64,000 nucleotides of DNA from Deltaproteobacteria bacterium (GCA_028713995.1 JAQTNF010000005.1:1-64000), one strand, 5' to 3'. Counted from the first letter of the stretch, positions 8,135 through 17,470 are shown. Program-made: numbers and translations. Notes: generated by a model not told the origin, from the letters alone.

Positions 8135-8566
8135 ATGCACGCCACACAGGCAGCGTTGATAGGCTGGGCCCAGCCGACAGGGGCCGCGGCTCCCTCTGGC
8201 GGTGCGCCAGCGACGGTTTCAGGCGAAGGCAAGGCGGGGACCAAGGCCCCTGGTGGTCCGGGTGGGATCCCCCCCGGGCCGTGCGGGGACATGGGCTCGG
8301 CCACCTCGATCGTCCTTATGCTGGCCATGTTCGCGATCTTTTACTTCCTGCTCATCCGGCCGCAGCAGAAAAAGGCCAAAGAACACCAAAAGATGATCGA
8401 TTCCGTCCAGAAGGGCGATGAGATCATCACGGCCGGGGGCCTCGTGGGCCGCGTAACCGGGACCTCGGATCGGTTCTTGACCATCGAAATATCGGAGAAG
8501 GTGCGCGTGCGCGTGGTGAGATCCCAGGTGGCCAGCAAAGAGGTCGCCACGGCGGAGAAGAAATAG
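8135..8566 (+). CDS. yajC: Preprotein translocase auxiliary subunit YajC
   Basis: The 143-residue product is longer than typical YajC (about 110) owing to a Gly/Pro/Ala-rich N-terminus. The conserved core is clear: one membrane helix (SIVLMLAMFAIFYFLLIRPQ) followed by QQKKAKEHQKMI, then VQKGDEIITAGGLVGRVTG. YajC associates with SecDF at the inner membrane and helps protein export. ATG 8135 is preferred over GTG 8129 because aggtgagga sits at a normal distance. Its TAG overlaps the GTG start of secD. Confidence 0.93.
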   Translation: MHATQAALIGWAQPTGAAAPSGGAPATVSGEGKAGTKAPGGPGGIPPGPCGDMGSATSIVLMLAMFAIFYFLLIRPQQKKAKEHQKMIDSVQKGDEIITAGGLVGRVTGTSDRFLTIEISEKVRVRVVRSQVASKEVATAEKK

Positions 8567-10380
8567 TGGAACGCAAGTGGTACTGGAAGGTTGGTTTCTG
8601 GGTCGCGCTGCTGCTCATCGGCGTGGCGGCCTCACTCACGTCGTTCGTACCCAGGCCCGCCGACGGGGCGAAGCCCGATATCCTCCCCAAGTCGTTGCGC
8701 AAGCTCTTTCCGGGGATCAACATGGGGCTCGATCTCCAGGGCGGTATCCGACTCGTGTACGAGGTACAGGTCGACTCGGCCGTCCAGGACAAGCGCGATC
8801 ACATGGCGCACGCAATCGTGCAGCAGTTCGAGGAGAAGGCCGAGCTGAAGGGCGTCAAGTTCATCCGCAGCCGCGAGGACTCGCGGAAGTTCGACCTCGT
8901 CTTTCCGTCCGAGGGCGACCGGCAGGCCGAGGACGTGCGCGTGATCCTGAAGGATTTCAGGCAGAGCGTGACGGTCGAGATGGAGGAGGGAGCGGTCTCC
9001 CACTGCATCATGGTCGAGGCGCTCGTCAACGATACGCGCGACATGGCGGTCAAGCAGGCCATCGAGACGATCGGCAACCGCATCGACGAGCTCGGCCTGG
9101 CGAACACGACCGTCGCGCCCCGCGGGGTCGACATCATCGTGGAGATCCCGGGTGTCGACGAGAGGCAGATCACGAGGATCAAGCGTATCATCAGCACCAC
9201 CGCCCGTCTGGAATTCAAGATCGTCGACGAGAGCGGGAGCGAGAAGTTCTTTGAGCCGCTCTCGGAGAAGCTGGTCAAGGACGGACCCATCAAGCTTCAG
9301 AAGGAGCGCGTGCAGGCGGGCGAGGAGGGGACGGTCTGGTCCTACTACCTCGAGGCCAAGGATCAGCCCGGCGGCAAGACCGGCCGTCAGATCCTCAAGG
9401 AATTCTTGAAGGACAAACAGCTCCCCGACAACCGCTCTGTCGGCTTTCAGCGTCGGCAGGCCACGGACGAGGCGGGCAACCCGACCCCCGACGTGGTATG
9501 GCGCACGTTTTACATGGACGCCACCGCCGGCATCACGGGCGACTACGTGGACACAGCCATGGTCGCCAACGACGACCAGAGCGGCCAGCCCTACGTATCC
9601 CTGTCGTTCAGTCAGGCCGGGGCCGATATCTTCGCCAAGCTCACCGAGAAGAACGTGAAGAGGCGCATGGCCATCCAGCTCGACGACAAGGTGAACTCTG
9701 CGCCCGTCATCCAGGAGAAGATCGGCGGCGGCCAGTGCCGCATCACGCTCGGCGGCTACGAGGCCTACAACAAGCTCTACACCGAGGCCCAGGATCTGGT
9801 GGTCGTGTTGCGGGCCGGCGCTCTGCCTGCGCCGGTGCGGCCAATTACGGAGACGACCATCGGACCGGCAATGGGCCGCGACGCGATCGCGCTGGGCAAG
9901 ATGGCGGCAGTGGTCGGCACCGTTCTCGTCCTGCTGTTCATGGCCGTCTACTACAGGGGCAGCGGCGTGGCGGCGAACGTCGCGCTCATCGTCAACCTGT
10001 TCGCGATCATCGCCATCCTCGGCGGCGCGGGCGCAACCCTCACGCTTCCCGGCATCGGAGGCATCGTGCTCACCATGGGCATGTCGGTGGATGCGAACGT
10101 GATCATTTATGAGCGCATCCGAGAGGAGTTGCGCGGCGGCAAGTCGCCGCGCGCGGCGGTCGAGACGGGCTATGCCCGGGCATTTTGGACCATCTTCGAC
10201 TCCCATCTCACGAATTTCATCGCCGGCGTGGTCCTCCTGCAGTACGGGACCGGGCCTATCAAGGGGTTTGCCGTGACACTTCTCGTCGGCATCGCCACGA
10301 GCCTGTTCACGGCCATTTACGTCAGTCGGATCGTTCTCGACTGGCTCACCCGCAACAGGGCAGAGCGCCTCAGCATCTGA
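8566..10380 (+). CDS. secD: Protein translocase subunit SecD
   Basis: The 604-residue product has the SecD layout: an N-terminal membrane helix (about 7-28), the GLDLQGGIRLVYEV signature near residue 50, a large periplasmic region, and five C-terminal membrane helices (about 430-600) including GTVLVLLFMAVYYRGSG and the GMSVDANVIIYERIREE segment with the conserved Asp of the SecDF proton path. With SecF it uses the proton gradient to pull exported proteins across the inner membrane. It starts at GTG overlapping yajC and is followed 5 nt later by secF. Confidence 0.96.
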   Translation: MERKWYWKVGFWVALLLIGVAASLTSFVPRPADGAKPDILPKSLRKLFPGINMGLDLQGGIRLVYEVQVDSAVQDKRDHMAHAIVQQFEEKAELKGVKFIRSREDSRKFDLVFPSEGDRQAEDVRVILKDFRQSVTVEMEEGAVSHCIMVEALVNDTRDMAVKQAIETIGNRIDELGLANTTVAPRGVDIIVEIPGVDERQITRIKRIISTTARLEFKIVDESGSEKFFEPLSEKLVKDGPIKLQKERVQAGEEGTVWSYYLEAKDQPGGKTGRQILKEFLKDKQLPDNRSVGFQRRQATDEAGNPTPDVVWRTFYMDATAGITGDYVDTAMVANDDQSGQPYVSLSFSQAGADIFAKLTEKNVKRRMAIQLDDKVNSAPVIQEKIGGGQCRITLGGYEAYNKLYTEAQDLVVVLRAGALPAPVRPITETTIGPAMGRDAIALGKMAAVVGTVLVLLFMAVYYRGSGVAANVALIVNLFAIIAILGGAGATLTLPGIGGIVLTMGMSVDANVIIYERIREELRGGKSPRAAVETGYARAFWTIFDSHLTNFIAGVVLLQYGTGPIKGFAVTLLVGIATSLFTAIYVSRIVLDWLTRNRAERLSI

Positions 10381-10385
10381 AGAAT

Positions 10386-11612
10386 ATGGAATTTTTCAAA
10401 ACAGTCCCGAACTATGACTTTATGGGCCGCAGCCGTTTCTGGCTGACCGTGTCCGGCATCGCGATCACGTCGAGCATCCTCCTCACGATCATCGTGGGGC
10501 CCAAGTACGGCATCGACTTCGCGGGCGGCACGGAGATCCAGGTCGCATTCAAGCACACGGTGGACACCGGCGAGGTGCGCAAGACACTCGAGGAGATCGG
10601 CCTGCCGGCAAGCGAGGTCGTGACCTTCGGGACGCAGGAGGCCTCGTACCTCCTCCGGCTCCAGGCCATCTCTCCGGTCACTCCCGAGAAGCTCGCGAAG
10701 GCCAAGGCGGCGTTCGTGAAGCGGCTTGAAGGCAACGGGGTGAGTCGTTTCGACCTGTCGCCGGGCGGCGACAAGCTCACCATCTTCCTCGCTAAGGACG
10801 TTCCCATAGCACAGGTCGAGAAGGGCATCGTCGACTCCGGGCTCATGCTCGGCCTGCGCGACGAGCGCGAGCAGGAAGTGAAGAGCAAGGGGGAGGACGA
10901 CGAGGAGGAGGCTGCGGAGGCGTCCAAGCGCTGCGAGAGCGTGAGTTGCTCGTGGCCTCAGCAGGGTATCCAGGCCTACGAGGTCAACCTGAAGGGCGTG
11001 GCCGACCACGTCATGGAAGGCCTGCGCGCGAAGCCGTTCGGCAAGGACGCGGTCAAGCTCACGTCGGAGTGGGTGGGCCCCAAGGCCGGAAAGCAGCTCA
11101 GGGACGCGGGCATCGCGTCCGTCGCGTACGCGCTCCTCTTCATCATGATCTACATCGCGGTGCGGTTCGATCTGAGGTTCGCGCCGGGTGCCGTCATCGC
11201 CCTGTTCCACGACGTGGCCATCGTCATCGGTGTCTTCGTCATCGCGCGCATCGAGATCACCATGGAGATCGTGGCGGCCGTGCTCACGGTCGTGGGGTAC
11301 TCCAACAACGACACCATCGTGGTCTACGACCGCATCCGCGAGACGCTGGGCAGGCTCAAGGACCGCGAGATCGAGAGCGTGGTCAACAGGGCCATCAACG
11401 AGACCCTGAGCCGTACGATCCTGTCGTCGCTCACCACGCTCATCACGGCCCTGTCGCTGCTCATCATCGGCTGGAATACTTCTATTCGCGACTTTGCCTT
11501 CGCCGTGTTTCTCGGCGTCATCGTGGGCACGTACTCTTCCATCTTCATCGCTGCTCCGGTCATCGTGTTCCTCGAAAAGCGCTTTTCCAAGCTCTCTCGT
11601 AAAAAGGCCTAG
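10386..11612 (+). CDS. secF: Protein translocase subunit SecF, with an acidic insertion
   Basis: The 408-residue product is longer than E. coli SecF (323). The signature GIDFAGGTEIQV lies near residue 40 and the C-terminal six-helix region holds YSNNDTIVVYDRIRETLGR. A charged stretch at about residues 160-182 (KSKGEDDEEEAAEASKRCE) interrupts the periplasmic domain and carries two Cys (CESVSC), absent from standard SecF. The ATG at 10386 has only a weak Shine-Dalgarno, consistent with translation following secD. Confidence 0.95.
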   Translation: MEFFKTVPNYDFMGRSRFWLTVSGIAITSSILLTIIVGPKYGIDFAGGTEIQVAFKHTVDTGEVRKTLEEIGLPASEVVTFGTQEASYLLRLQAISPVTPEKLAKAKAAFVKRLEGNGVSRFDLSPGGDKLTIFLAKDVPIAQVEKGIVDSGLMLGLRDEREQEVKSKGEDDEEEAAEASKRCESVSCSWPQQGIQAYEVNLKGVADHVMEGLRAKPFGKDAVKLTSEWVGPKAGKQLRDAGIASVAYALLFIMIYIAVRFDLRFAPGAVIALFHDVAIVIGVFVIARIEITMEIVAAVLTVVGYSNNDTIVVYDRIRETLGRLKDREIESVVNRAINETLSRTILSSLTTLITALSLLIIGWNTSIRDFAFAVFLGVIVGTYSSIFIAAPVIVFLEKRFSKLSRKKA

Positions 11613-13322
11613 GTGCCGCCATCGCCGCCATGGACTGTTGCCAGCCCTGACCCGGTGCTTGTCGACCGACTGATCGACGAGTTGGCTGTGGTGCGACCGA
11701 TCGCCGCCTGCCTCGTCAACCGCGGATACAAAGACGCCGCCGCGGCCAGACAGTTCCTGGACCCGCGGCTCGCCGAGCTCAGCCTGCCATCCGGAATGGC
11801 CGATATGGACAAAGCGGCGGGCCGGGTCGTTTCGGCGATCGGAGACAAGGAAAAGGTCGGAGTCTTCAGCGACTATGACGTCGACGGCGTCTCGAGCGCC
11901 GCTCTCACCGCGTCGTTCCTCGGCGATCTCGGGGTGGAGACCGAGACGATCATCGCCGATCGTTTCGCGGGCTACGGTCTCGGCGCGGACGCCGTTGACC
12001 GTTTCGCTGCTGCAGGGTGCTCGCTTGTCCTCGTCTTCGACTGCGGCACCAGCGATCACGCGGCGATCCGGCATGCCCGCGAGCGCAAGATGGATGTGGT
12101 GGTCGTGGATCACCATCGCATCGAGGGCGCCGTCCCCGACGTGCTGGCCTTCGTGAACCCCCAGAGGGTGGACTGCGGGTTCGGCGACACGACGCTGGCC
12201 TCGGTGGGGCTCGCGTTCTACTTCGCGGCGGCGATCCGCACCCGGCTTGCGCAGAACGGGTTGATCTCGAGGAAGGATGTGGATCCCAGGTCGCTGCTCG
12301 ATCTCGTGGCGCTGGGCACCGTGGCGGATGTCATGCCGCTCGCCGGCAACAACCGCATCCTCGTGCACCACGGGCTGCGCCAGATCTCGTCGGCGTCCCG
12401 CCCGGGAATCCGCTCCCTCATCCGGGCCGCCCGCATCCGCGCAATTCGCGTGAGGGCCAACCACATCGCGTTCCAGCTTGCTCCCCGGCTGAACGCCGCC
12501 GGGAGGCTGGGGAGCGCCATGGAGGCCTTCCACCTCCTCATGGCGAAGACCCCGGCGGATGCCGATCGGCTGGCCGACAGGCTCGATCGTTTGTCCCAGG
12601 ATCGCAGGGCGGTCGAAGACGAGGTCGTGAGCATGGCGCGGCGCAAGATCGAGGAGGCCGATGCGGGTGGCGAGCCCATCGTCTTCGTCGCCGAGGACGG
12701 CTGGCACCGCGGCGTGCTCGGGATCGTAGCCGCCAGGATCGCCGAGGAGTCGCGCAAGCCCACCTACGTGGTCGGTTTCGAAGGGGACGTGGGTACGGGA
12801 TCGGCGCGGGCTCAGGGACAGATCGATCTCCACGAGAGCCTCTCGCACGCCGCGTCGTCCCTGCTGCGTTTCGGTGGGCACCGCGACGCGGCGGGGTTTA
12901 CGGTCGAAAAGGGCAGGGTGGGCGAGTTCAAGCGATTACTGGTCGAATTCGCGCGAGAGAACCTGCGGCTCGTGGAGGGAAAGGGCGTGGTGTGCGACGC
13001 CAGACTGCAGCCCGTCGAGATCACGCGGGAGCTCCTTGCCGATCTGGAGCGGCTCGGACCTTTCGGACAGGGCAACCCGGAGCCCGTGTTCGATGTGGAC
13101 GGGCTGTACGTGCTCGACAAACGGGTCGTCGGCCGCGAGCACTTGAAGCTCGAGCTCAAGACGCCCGTCGCGTCCGTGGCGGCGTTCGGTCCTCGTATGG
13201 GAGCCGGCATCGACAGTATCCCCGCGCTCATCAGAGTCGCTGCGGTCGTGTCCCCGGACGAATGGCGCAAGGAGGGATCGCCGGAGCTTCGCTTGGTCGC
13301 CTCTCCGGTGCAAGGGACGTGA
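11613..13322 (+). CDS. recJ: Single-stranded-DNA-specific exonuclease RecJ
   Basis: The 569-residue product belongs to the DHH superfamily. It shows the metal-binding motifs SDYDVDG (near residue 90), the CGTSDH segment, and VVDHHR (near residue 165). Later come a DHHA1 domain (FGGHRDAAGFTV) and the C-terminal OB-like part of RecJ. RecJ degrades single-stranded DNA 5'-3' in recombination and mismatch repair. GTG 11613 directly abuts the secF stop, so it is the last gene of the sec operon. The gene converges on the TPR/AIM24 gene. Confidence 0.95.
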   Translation: MPPSPPWTVASPDPVLVDRLIDELAVVRPIAACLVNRGYKDAAAARQFLDPRLAELSLPSGMADMDKAAGRVVSAIGDKEKVGVFSDYDVDGVSSAALTASFLGDLGVETETIIADRFAGYGLGADAVDRFAAAGCSLVLVFDCGTSDHAAIRHARERKMDVVVVDHHRIEGAVPDVLAFVNPQRVDCGFGDTTLASVGLAFYFAAAIRTRLAQNGLISRKDVDPRSLLDLVALGTVADVMPLAGNNRILVHHGLRQISSASRPGIRSLIRAARIRAIRVRANHIAFQLAPRLNAAGRLGSAMEAFHLLMAKTPADADRLADRLDRLSQDRRAVEDEVVSMARRKIEEADAGGEPIVFVAEDGWHRGVLGIVAARIAEESRKPTYVVGFEGDVGTGSARAQGQIDLHESLSHAASSLLRFGGHRDAAGFTVEKGRVGEFKRLLVEFARENLRLVEGKGVVCDARLQPVEITRELLADLERLGPFGQGNPEPVFDVDGLYVLDKRVVGREHLKLELKTPVASVAAFGPRMGAGIDSIPALIRVAAVVSPDEWRKEGSPELRLVASPVQGT

Positions 13323-13334
13323 GGAGAGAGCCGT

Positions 13335-14612
13335 TTATCGCAGGCAGAACAGGAGGACGCCCTCGCCGCTCAGCTCGAGCGAGTTGAGGCTGGGGTCGAA
13401 GGGGCCGCCGCGGGCCGGTCGCGGGAGCAATCGACCGAACCAGCCCACGAGCCCCCCGGCCGGCACGACCACACCCTGGTCCGGGGTGACCTCGAGGGAG
13501 AACGGCGCGACCGGGGTACGAAGCGCGACGGCGCCGCGCCCGGAGAAGTTGACGAGCGGGTCGTTGACGCCCGGGAGCCGTCCGTTTTCGAAGCCGACCG
13601 TGCGATCGAAGGCGAACACGAATTCCTCGCGGATGTAGGCGGTCTCGTCGTCGAGCGTCACCGCCGTGAAGACGGCGTCGCGCGGGTGGAATCCGAGCCT
13701 GCCGGAGCCCTCGATTTCGAAGACCGGGCTTTCTGTCGAGCCGAACAGCTCCTCCACCTCGTGCCCCTTTTGCCTGCGTTTGAGAGGCCTGTACGCGAGC
13801 CCGGGGCTTATGCAGAAGTGGAGCCCGTCGAGGCGCGCGAAGCCCTTGTTCTTCACCTCCATGACGAGGTAGCCCGCGGCGTTGACGAGAAAGCCGCCGT
13901 CGAGTGGGATGGGCAGGCGGGCTTGCGACACCAGATCGGCCACAGCCACCGGCTCTCCAGCGTTCTGCGAGTTGTGCGAGAGAGGCAGGGGATTCGCTGC
14001 GGTGAGCGTAACCCATCCGCCCATATCACCGTGCTGGCGCCCCGTCCCCGCGGCGACCGGGTGTTCGGACGTGCCGGCTCCATGTTCGCCCTGCGCAAAC
14101 GGGCTGGCCTGGCAGTCGGGGGTCGAGAAATGGTCCATCCTTTGGATGCCGCCGCCTGCGCCGGCCTGACGGAACGCCTCTTCAGCGGCCTCCTGGTCGC
14201 CGAGCCGCAAGCAGGCCAGCCCGAGGTAGCCGTAGGCCTTGCGATACTCCGGATCCATATGCAGCGCCTCATGAAGCTCTCCGCGAGCTTCGATCGTGCG
14301 GCCCGCTTTCAGGTAGACGAGCGCCAGGTTCAGGCGCAGCCTCGGCTCCTTTGGGCTCTGCGCAACGAGCCGTTCAAGGATCGCTATTGCGCGCGGGTAC
14401 AGGCCGATGTGGAAGCAGACGAGGCCCATCGTGGCAAGCCCGGCGGGGTCGGACGGCTGGGACTCGAACGCGGCGTCAACGGCCCTTTTCGCTTCCTCGA
14501 TCTTGTCGGCCTTCACGAGCTCCGCGCTCCTATGGAGATGCAGGAGAAACTCCTCGCACGCCACCATTCCGCTCCCCCGATCGTCGAACTCGATGATCTT
14601 TTCGGCTGTCAT
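13335..14612 (-). CDS. TPR protein with AIM24-like C-terminal domain
   Basis: The 425-residue product begins with a helical N-terminus and three to four TPR units (about residues 20-155: ERLVAQSPKEPRLRLNLALV, LHMDPEYRKAYGYLGLA). A Gly/Ser-rich linker follows, then an AIM24-like beta domain (about 215-425) with VNAAGYLVMEVKNKGF and FFAGRGAVAL-like strands (here VNFSGRGAVALR). AIM24-type domains have a TRAP-like fold; their bacterial role is poorly known. ATG 14612 is chosen: the upstream in-frame TTG at 14648 coincides with the -35 box, and the ATG lies 7 nt after the -10, so the mRNA is probably leaderless. Confidence 0.8.
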   Translation of the reverse strand: MTAEKIIEFDDRGSGMVACEEFLLHLHRSAELVKADKIEEAKRAVDAAFESQPSDPAGLATMGLVCFHIGLYPRAIAILERLVAQSPKEPRLRLNLALVYLKAGRTIEARGELHEALHMDPEYRKAYGYLGLACLRLGDQEAAEEAFRQAGAGGGIQRMDHFSTPDCQASPFAQGEHGAGTSEHPVAAGTGRQHGDMGGWVTLTAANPLPLSHNSQNAGEPVAVADLVSQARLPIPLDGGFLVNAAGYLVMEVKNKGFARLDGLHFCISPGLAYRPLKRRQKGHEVEELFGSTESPVFEIEGSGRLGFHPRDAVFTAVTLDDETAYIREEFVFAFDRTVGFENGRLPGVNDPLVNFSGRGAVALRTPVAPFSLEVTPDQGVVVPAGGLVGWFGRLLPRPARGGPFDPSLNSLELSGEGVLLFCLR

Positions 14613-14619
14613 TCCGTGG

Positions 14620-14648
14620 AGGTTAGTTCCCTTGGGTCTTCTTTTCAA
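14620..14648 (-). promoter_or_regulatory. Promoter of the TPR/AIM24 gene (leaderless type)
   Basis: Minus strand: TTGAAA (14643-14648), 17-nt spacer, TAACCT (14620-14625), then 7 nt to the ATG. Confidence 0.45.
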
Positions 14649-14721
14649 GCTGGGCCGCGATCAGACAGGGATGCCACGACGGGAGGCGGGATCGAACCAT
14701 GGGGAATGACCTTGCGAACGG

Positions 14722-14805
14722 TGCGAAAGAGGGGAGTCGAACCCCTACACCCGAACGGGTACAGGTACCTGAAACCTGCGCGTCTGCCAGTTCCGCCACT
14801 TTCGC
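14722..14805 (-). tRNA. tRNA-Leu (anticodon CAG)
   Basis: The 84-nt class II tRNA has a 7-bp acceptor stem GCGAAAG/CTTTCGC, discriminator A, a D arm with GGCAGACGC, an anticodon stem CAGGT/ACCTG with loop TTCAGGT (anticodon CAG), a long variable arm (CCCGTTCGGGT region) and T loop TTCGACT. CCA is not encoded; the next bases are CCG. Confidence 0.97.
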
Positions 14806-14819
14806 ATGCGGCCGGAATC

Positions 14820-14847
14820 TTCATACACGAATGGGAACGACTGTCAA
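14820..14847 (-). promoter_or_regulatory. Promoter of tRNA-Leu
   Basis: Minus strand: perfect TTGACA (14842-14847), 16-nt spacer, TATGAA (14820-14825), 14 nt before the mature tRNA 5' end. It shows that the tRNA is transcribed separately from the upstream coiled-coil gene. Confidence 0.6.
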
Positions 14848-14862
14848 GCGACGGGCTCGGCC

Positions 14863-17433
14863 CTACTCAAGATCCGGGGCTTCGCTGTCGTTGTCGGGAA
14901 GCTGCCTGGGCTCCTCGTCCTCGAGGGGCGAGGAATCGATATCCTCGAGCGGGTCGCCCGTCATATCCGCACCAGCCTCGACGAGGATTTCGCGGATGTC
15001 GGATTCGCGCGCAACAAGGGGACCCTGTGGGCCTTCTCCCGGGGCCTCGTCCGGCCCGGTCGCGTCCCGAGTCGTACGCATCGAGCGCTCACGCTTCAAC
15101 ACCGCGGCCAGGATTTTCATGTTCTTCTTGCGCACCTCGAGCGACTTGCGCAGTTGTTCCGCGGTCGCACGAAGCTTCTCCCGGTCCTCGGCGAGCCCGG
15201 CGATGAGGCTCTCTTGCTCGGCCAGCACGTGCTGCAAATCGGAGTTGCTCCCCTCGTGCTCCGCCGCGGAAGTGCTCGCGGCGATTTCCGCGCGCAGGCG
15301 TACGATCTCCTCCCGCAGCTCCCAGATCTCGCCGTGCCGCGCCTCGAGCTGTGAGGAAGCGTACTTGAGCTCGGTCTCAAGATCCTCACGCACCTTGAGG
15401 AGCCCGGTCTCATTCTCCTCTTTGAGCCTCGCCACTTCCCGCTCGATCTCCAGGACCCTCCGGCCCCGTTCGGAAATTGGGGACCCGTTGTCGTCCGTCG
15501 TCCCGCTCTCCTTGTGTGCTTCCTCGATCGCCCGCTCGCCGTCGGCAAGAGCGGCCATGGCGCGCTCCAGATCCGCTTCGAGCTGTTCGGTCCTGGCCGA
15601 GGCGCTGCCGACCTGATCCTTCGCCCGCGCGAGCTCGACTTCCAGATCGACCGCGCGCGCTTCGGCAGTGAGAGCCCTCGTCCTGGCGGCTTCGGCCGAA
15701 GTTGCGTTGGGCCGCAGGCGTTCGAGCTCGAGGCGTGCAGCGACCAGATCCACCCGGGCCTGGTCAAGCACCACCTCGATTTCCGCGGCGCGTTTTTCCG
15801 CAGCCAGAGCCCTTCTCGTGATCGTGTCGATGGCCAGTTCCTGACGCTTGTTCTCGTCTGCCCTTTGCTCAAGCTGCCGCTCAAGCTCGGCGGCTCTCGC
15901 CTGGGCGCGCGAAAGGTCCTGCTCGAGCGTCGTGCGGCGCGTCTCGTTTTCGAAGAGCCTCTGCTCCGCTTGGGCACGGGCGGCCTCGAGGTCGCGCTTC
16001 CCCAGCTCGACCTGTACGAGCCTTGCGTCTGCGGCGGTTAGGTTCCGCTCGGCCTTTTCGCGCGCCGCCATCTCGCCTACGAACCGCTGGCGCTCCTCGC
16101 GCAAGGTCGACTCGAGCCGTTCGTGTTCGCTCGCGGTACGGGATTGCAAATCGTTCCGCTCGGCCTCGAGGCGCGCGAGATCCGCCGCGCGCTCGTTTGC
16201 CTCGGCGAGCTCGATTTCCAAGCGTCGGACGCGCTCCCTGGCGCCCGTCAGCTCACGTCTTTGTCGTGAGGCTTCGGAGTGGAGGGCCGAGAGCTCGGCC
16301 TGCGCCGCAGCGGCCTGCTCGACCGCTTCGTCCTGGTCGCGTTGGCGCGCCTTGTTCTCGGCCCGTAGCGTCCTCGCTTCGGCCGCCAGCCTGTCCCTCT
16401 CCCGTTCGAGGTCCTCGCGCTCCCTGGCGGAGAGGTCGCGCTGATGGCTCACGTCGGCCAGAACCTGGGCGGCCTTACGTGCATCCCGGCCGGCTTCGAG
16501 GAGCCGCGTGTCCATCTGCGAGAGGCGCTCCGCGAAGTCGTTGCGGGCGGCGTCGGCATCGGCGATGAGCTTGTCGCGTCTCGCGAGCTCACGCTCCAAC
16601 CCGGTCGCCTTGTCGCCGAGGGTCGCGATCTCGAGGCGCAGATCCGACACGTCCTCGAGCTTCGAGGTCAGAGCCGCAATGCGGGTTTGCTGGGCCTCCA
16701 CGTTGCGGGCCCGCGCCTCGGACTCCTTTTCAACCACCGCAAGGACGCCGGAGAGCTCACCGAGCCGCCGCCTCACCGGATCCGCGAGCAGACTGTACGG
16801 CAGCTCGGCGATGACGTTGTCGTCGACCTTGCGGTAACGCGACGAGCACAGGCACAGGAAATGACTCGGCGGCTCGACCTGCTCGGACGTCATCCGGTCG
16901 TCGAGGATCGGGGACTCCGCAACCTCGCGGCGCCCGACCGGAAAAAGGACGGCTCCATGCAGGGGCTGCTGCCCGAGCAAGGTCACGTGCGGGAAGTGCC
17001 GACGCAGGGCACGCTCCAGGTCGAGGAATCCCGGTAGGCCCGCGGGCGCTGAGCCCTCGAGGAGCTGCGCGTCCCTGTTGGGCACCAGGATGGCGAGCAG
17101 TCCCGAGGGCTGGATCGCGGAGCGCGCCGCCTTGAGCAGGGGGTCGATCTCCGGCCTGTATGAGGTCTCCATCGCGGCGAGCGCCGTGATGATCACCAAA
17201 TCCGCGGCGGGCTGGGAGAGCGGCAGGTCGGGCAAGTGTGCCACGACGCGGCACAACGGGCCTGTCTGATTCCGTGTCTCCCGTTTCGTCCCATGCACGA
17301 CCAGAACGCCACCTGCTGTCCGCGCGAGGAACGCGGCTCCGCGCTCGTCGGGTGGGTATAGGTCCACGACGATCTTCCCCTGAGCCAAGCGCTCGCAAAA
17401 GAGGTAGGTCGGGACATGCGACGCAACGTCCAT
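14863..17433 (-). CDS. Methyltransferase-like domain fused to a very long coiled coil
   Basis: The 856-residue product has no signal peptide. About residues 1-160 follow a Rossmann methyltransferase pattern (GKIVVDLYPPDERGAAFLAR, PDLPLSQPAADLVIITALAAME, PSGLLAILVPN), but the glycine-rich SAM loop (normally D/E-xGxGxG) is replaced by DLYPPDE, so catalysis is doubtful. About residues 215-800 are an almost unbroken coiled coil rich in Glu, Arg, Ala and Leu, and the last 50 residues are acidic. The layout recalls Myxococcus AglZ and FrzS (pseudo-receiver plus coiled coil), suggesting a polar scaffold; this is inference. No Shine-Dalgarno is seen; a TAGAAT box ends 8 nt before the ATG. Confidence 0.85.
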   Translation of the reverse strand: MDVASHVPTYLFCERLAQGKIVVDLYPPDERGAAFLARTAGGVLVVHGTKRETRNQTGPLCRVVAHLPDLPLSQPAADLVIITALAAMETSYRPEIDPLLKAARSAIQPSGLLAILVPNRDAQLLEGSAPAGLPGFLDLERALRRHFPHVTLLGQQPLHGAVLFPVGRREVAESPILDDRMTSEQVEPPSHFLCLCSSRYRKVDDNVIAELPYSLLADPVRRRLGELSGVLAVVEKESEARARNVEAQQTRIAALTSKLEDVSDLRLEIATLGDKATGLERELARRDKLIADADAARNDFAERLSQMDTRLLEAGRDARKAAQVLADVSHQRDLSAREREDLERERDRLAAEARTLRAENKARQRDQDEAVEQAAAAQAELSALHSEASRQRRELTGARERVRRLEIELAEANERAADLARLEAERNDLQSRTASEHERLESTLREERQRFVGEMAAREKAERNLTAADARLVQVELGKRDLEAARAQAEQRLFENETRRTTLEQDLSRAQARAAELERQLEQRADENKRQELAIDTITRRALAAEKRAAEIEVVLDQARVDLVAARLELERLRPNATSAEAARTRALTAEARAVDLEVELARAKDQVGSASARTEQLEADLERAMAALADGERAIEEAHKESGTTDDNGSPISERGRRVLEIEREVARLKEENETGLLKVREDLETELKYASSQLEARHGEIWELREEIVRLRAEIAASTSAAEHEGSNSDLQHVLAEQESLIAGLAEDREKLRATAEQLRKSLEVRKKNMKILAAVLKRERSMRTTRDATGPDEAPGEGPQGPLVARESDIREILVEAGADMTGDPLEDIDSSPLEDEEPRQLPDNDSEAPDLE

Positions 17434-17441
17434 GGTGCACG

Positions 17442-17470
17442 ATTCTATCGTGGAACCTCCGTCGCGTCAC
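17442..17470 (-). promoter_or_regulatory. Promoter of the coiled-coil gene (leaderless type)
   Basis: Minus strand: GTGACG (17465-17470), 17-nt spacer, TAGAAT (17442-17447), 8 nt before the ATG at 17433. The -35 box is imperfect. Confidence 0.4.

Noticed and set aside
6184-8328. Long minus-strand open frame antisense to the chemoreceptor-like gene (714 codons)
   Set aside because: Composition is His/Arg/Asp/Gly-rich with no domain, start site or Shine-Dalgarno; it mirrors the codon bias of the real gene on the other strand.
10317-12881. 854-codon minus-strand open frame across secF/recJ
   Set aside because: It runs antisense to two certain genes and has shadow-like Arg/His/Glu/Asp composition.
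14675-14700. T-arm-like sequence downstream of tRNA-Leu (GGTTCGATCCCGCC on the minus strand)
   Set aside because: The T-stem does not pair and no acceptor, D or anticodon arm is present, so no second tRNA or attachment-site duplicate is supported.
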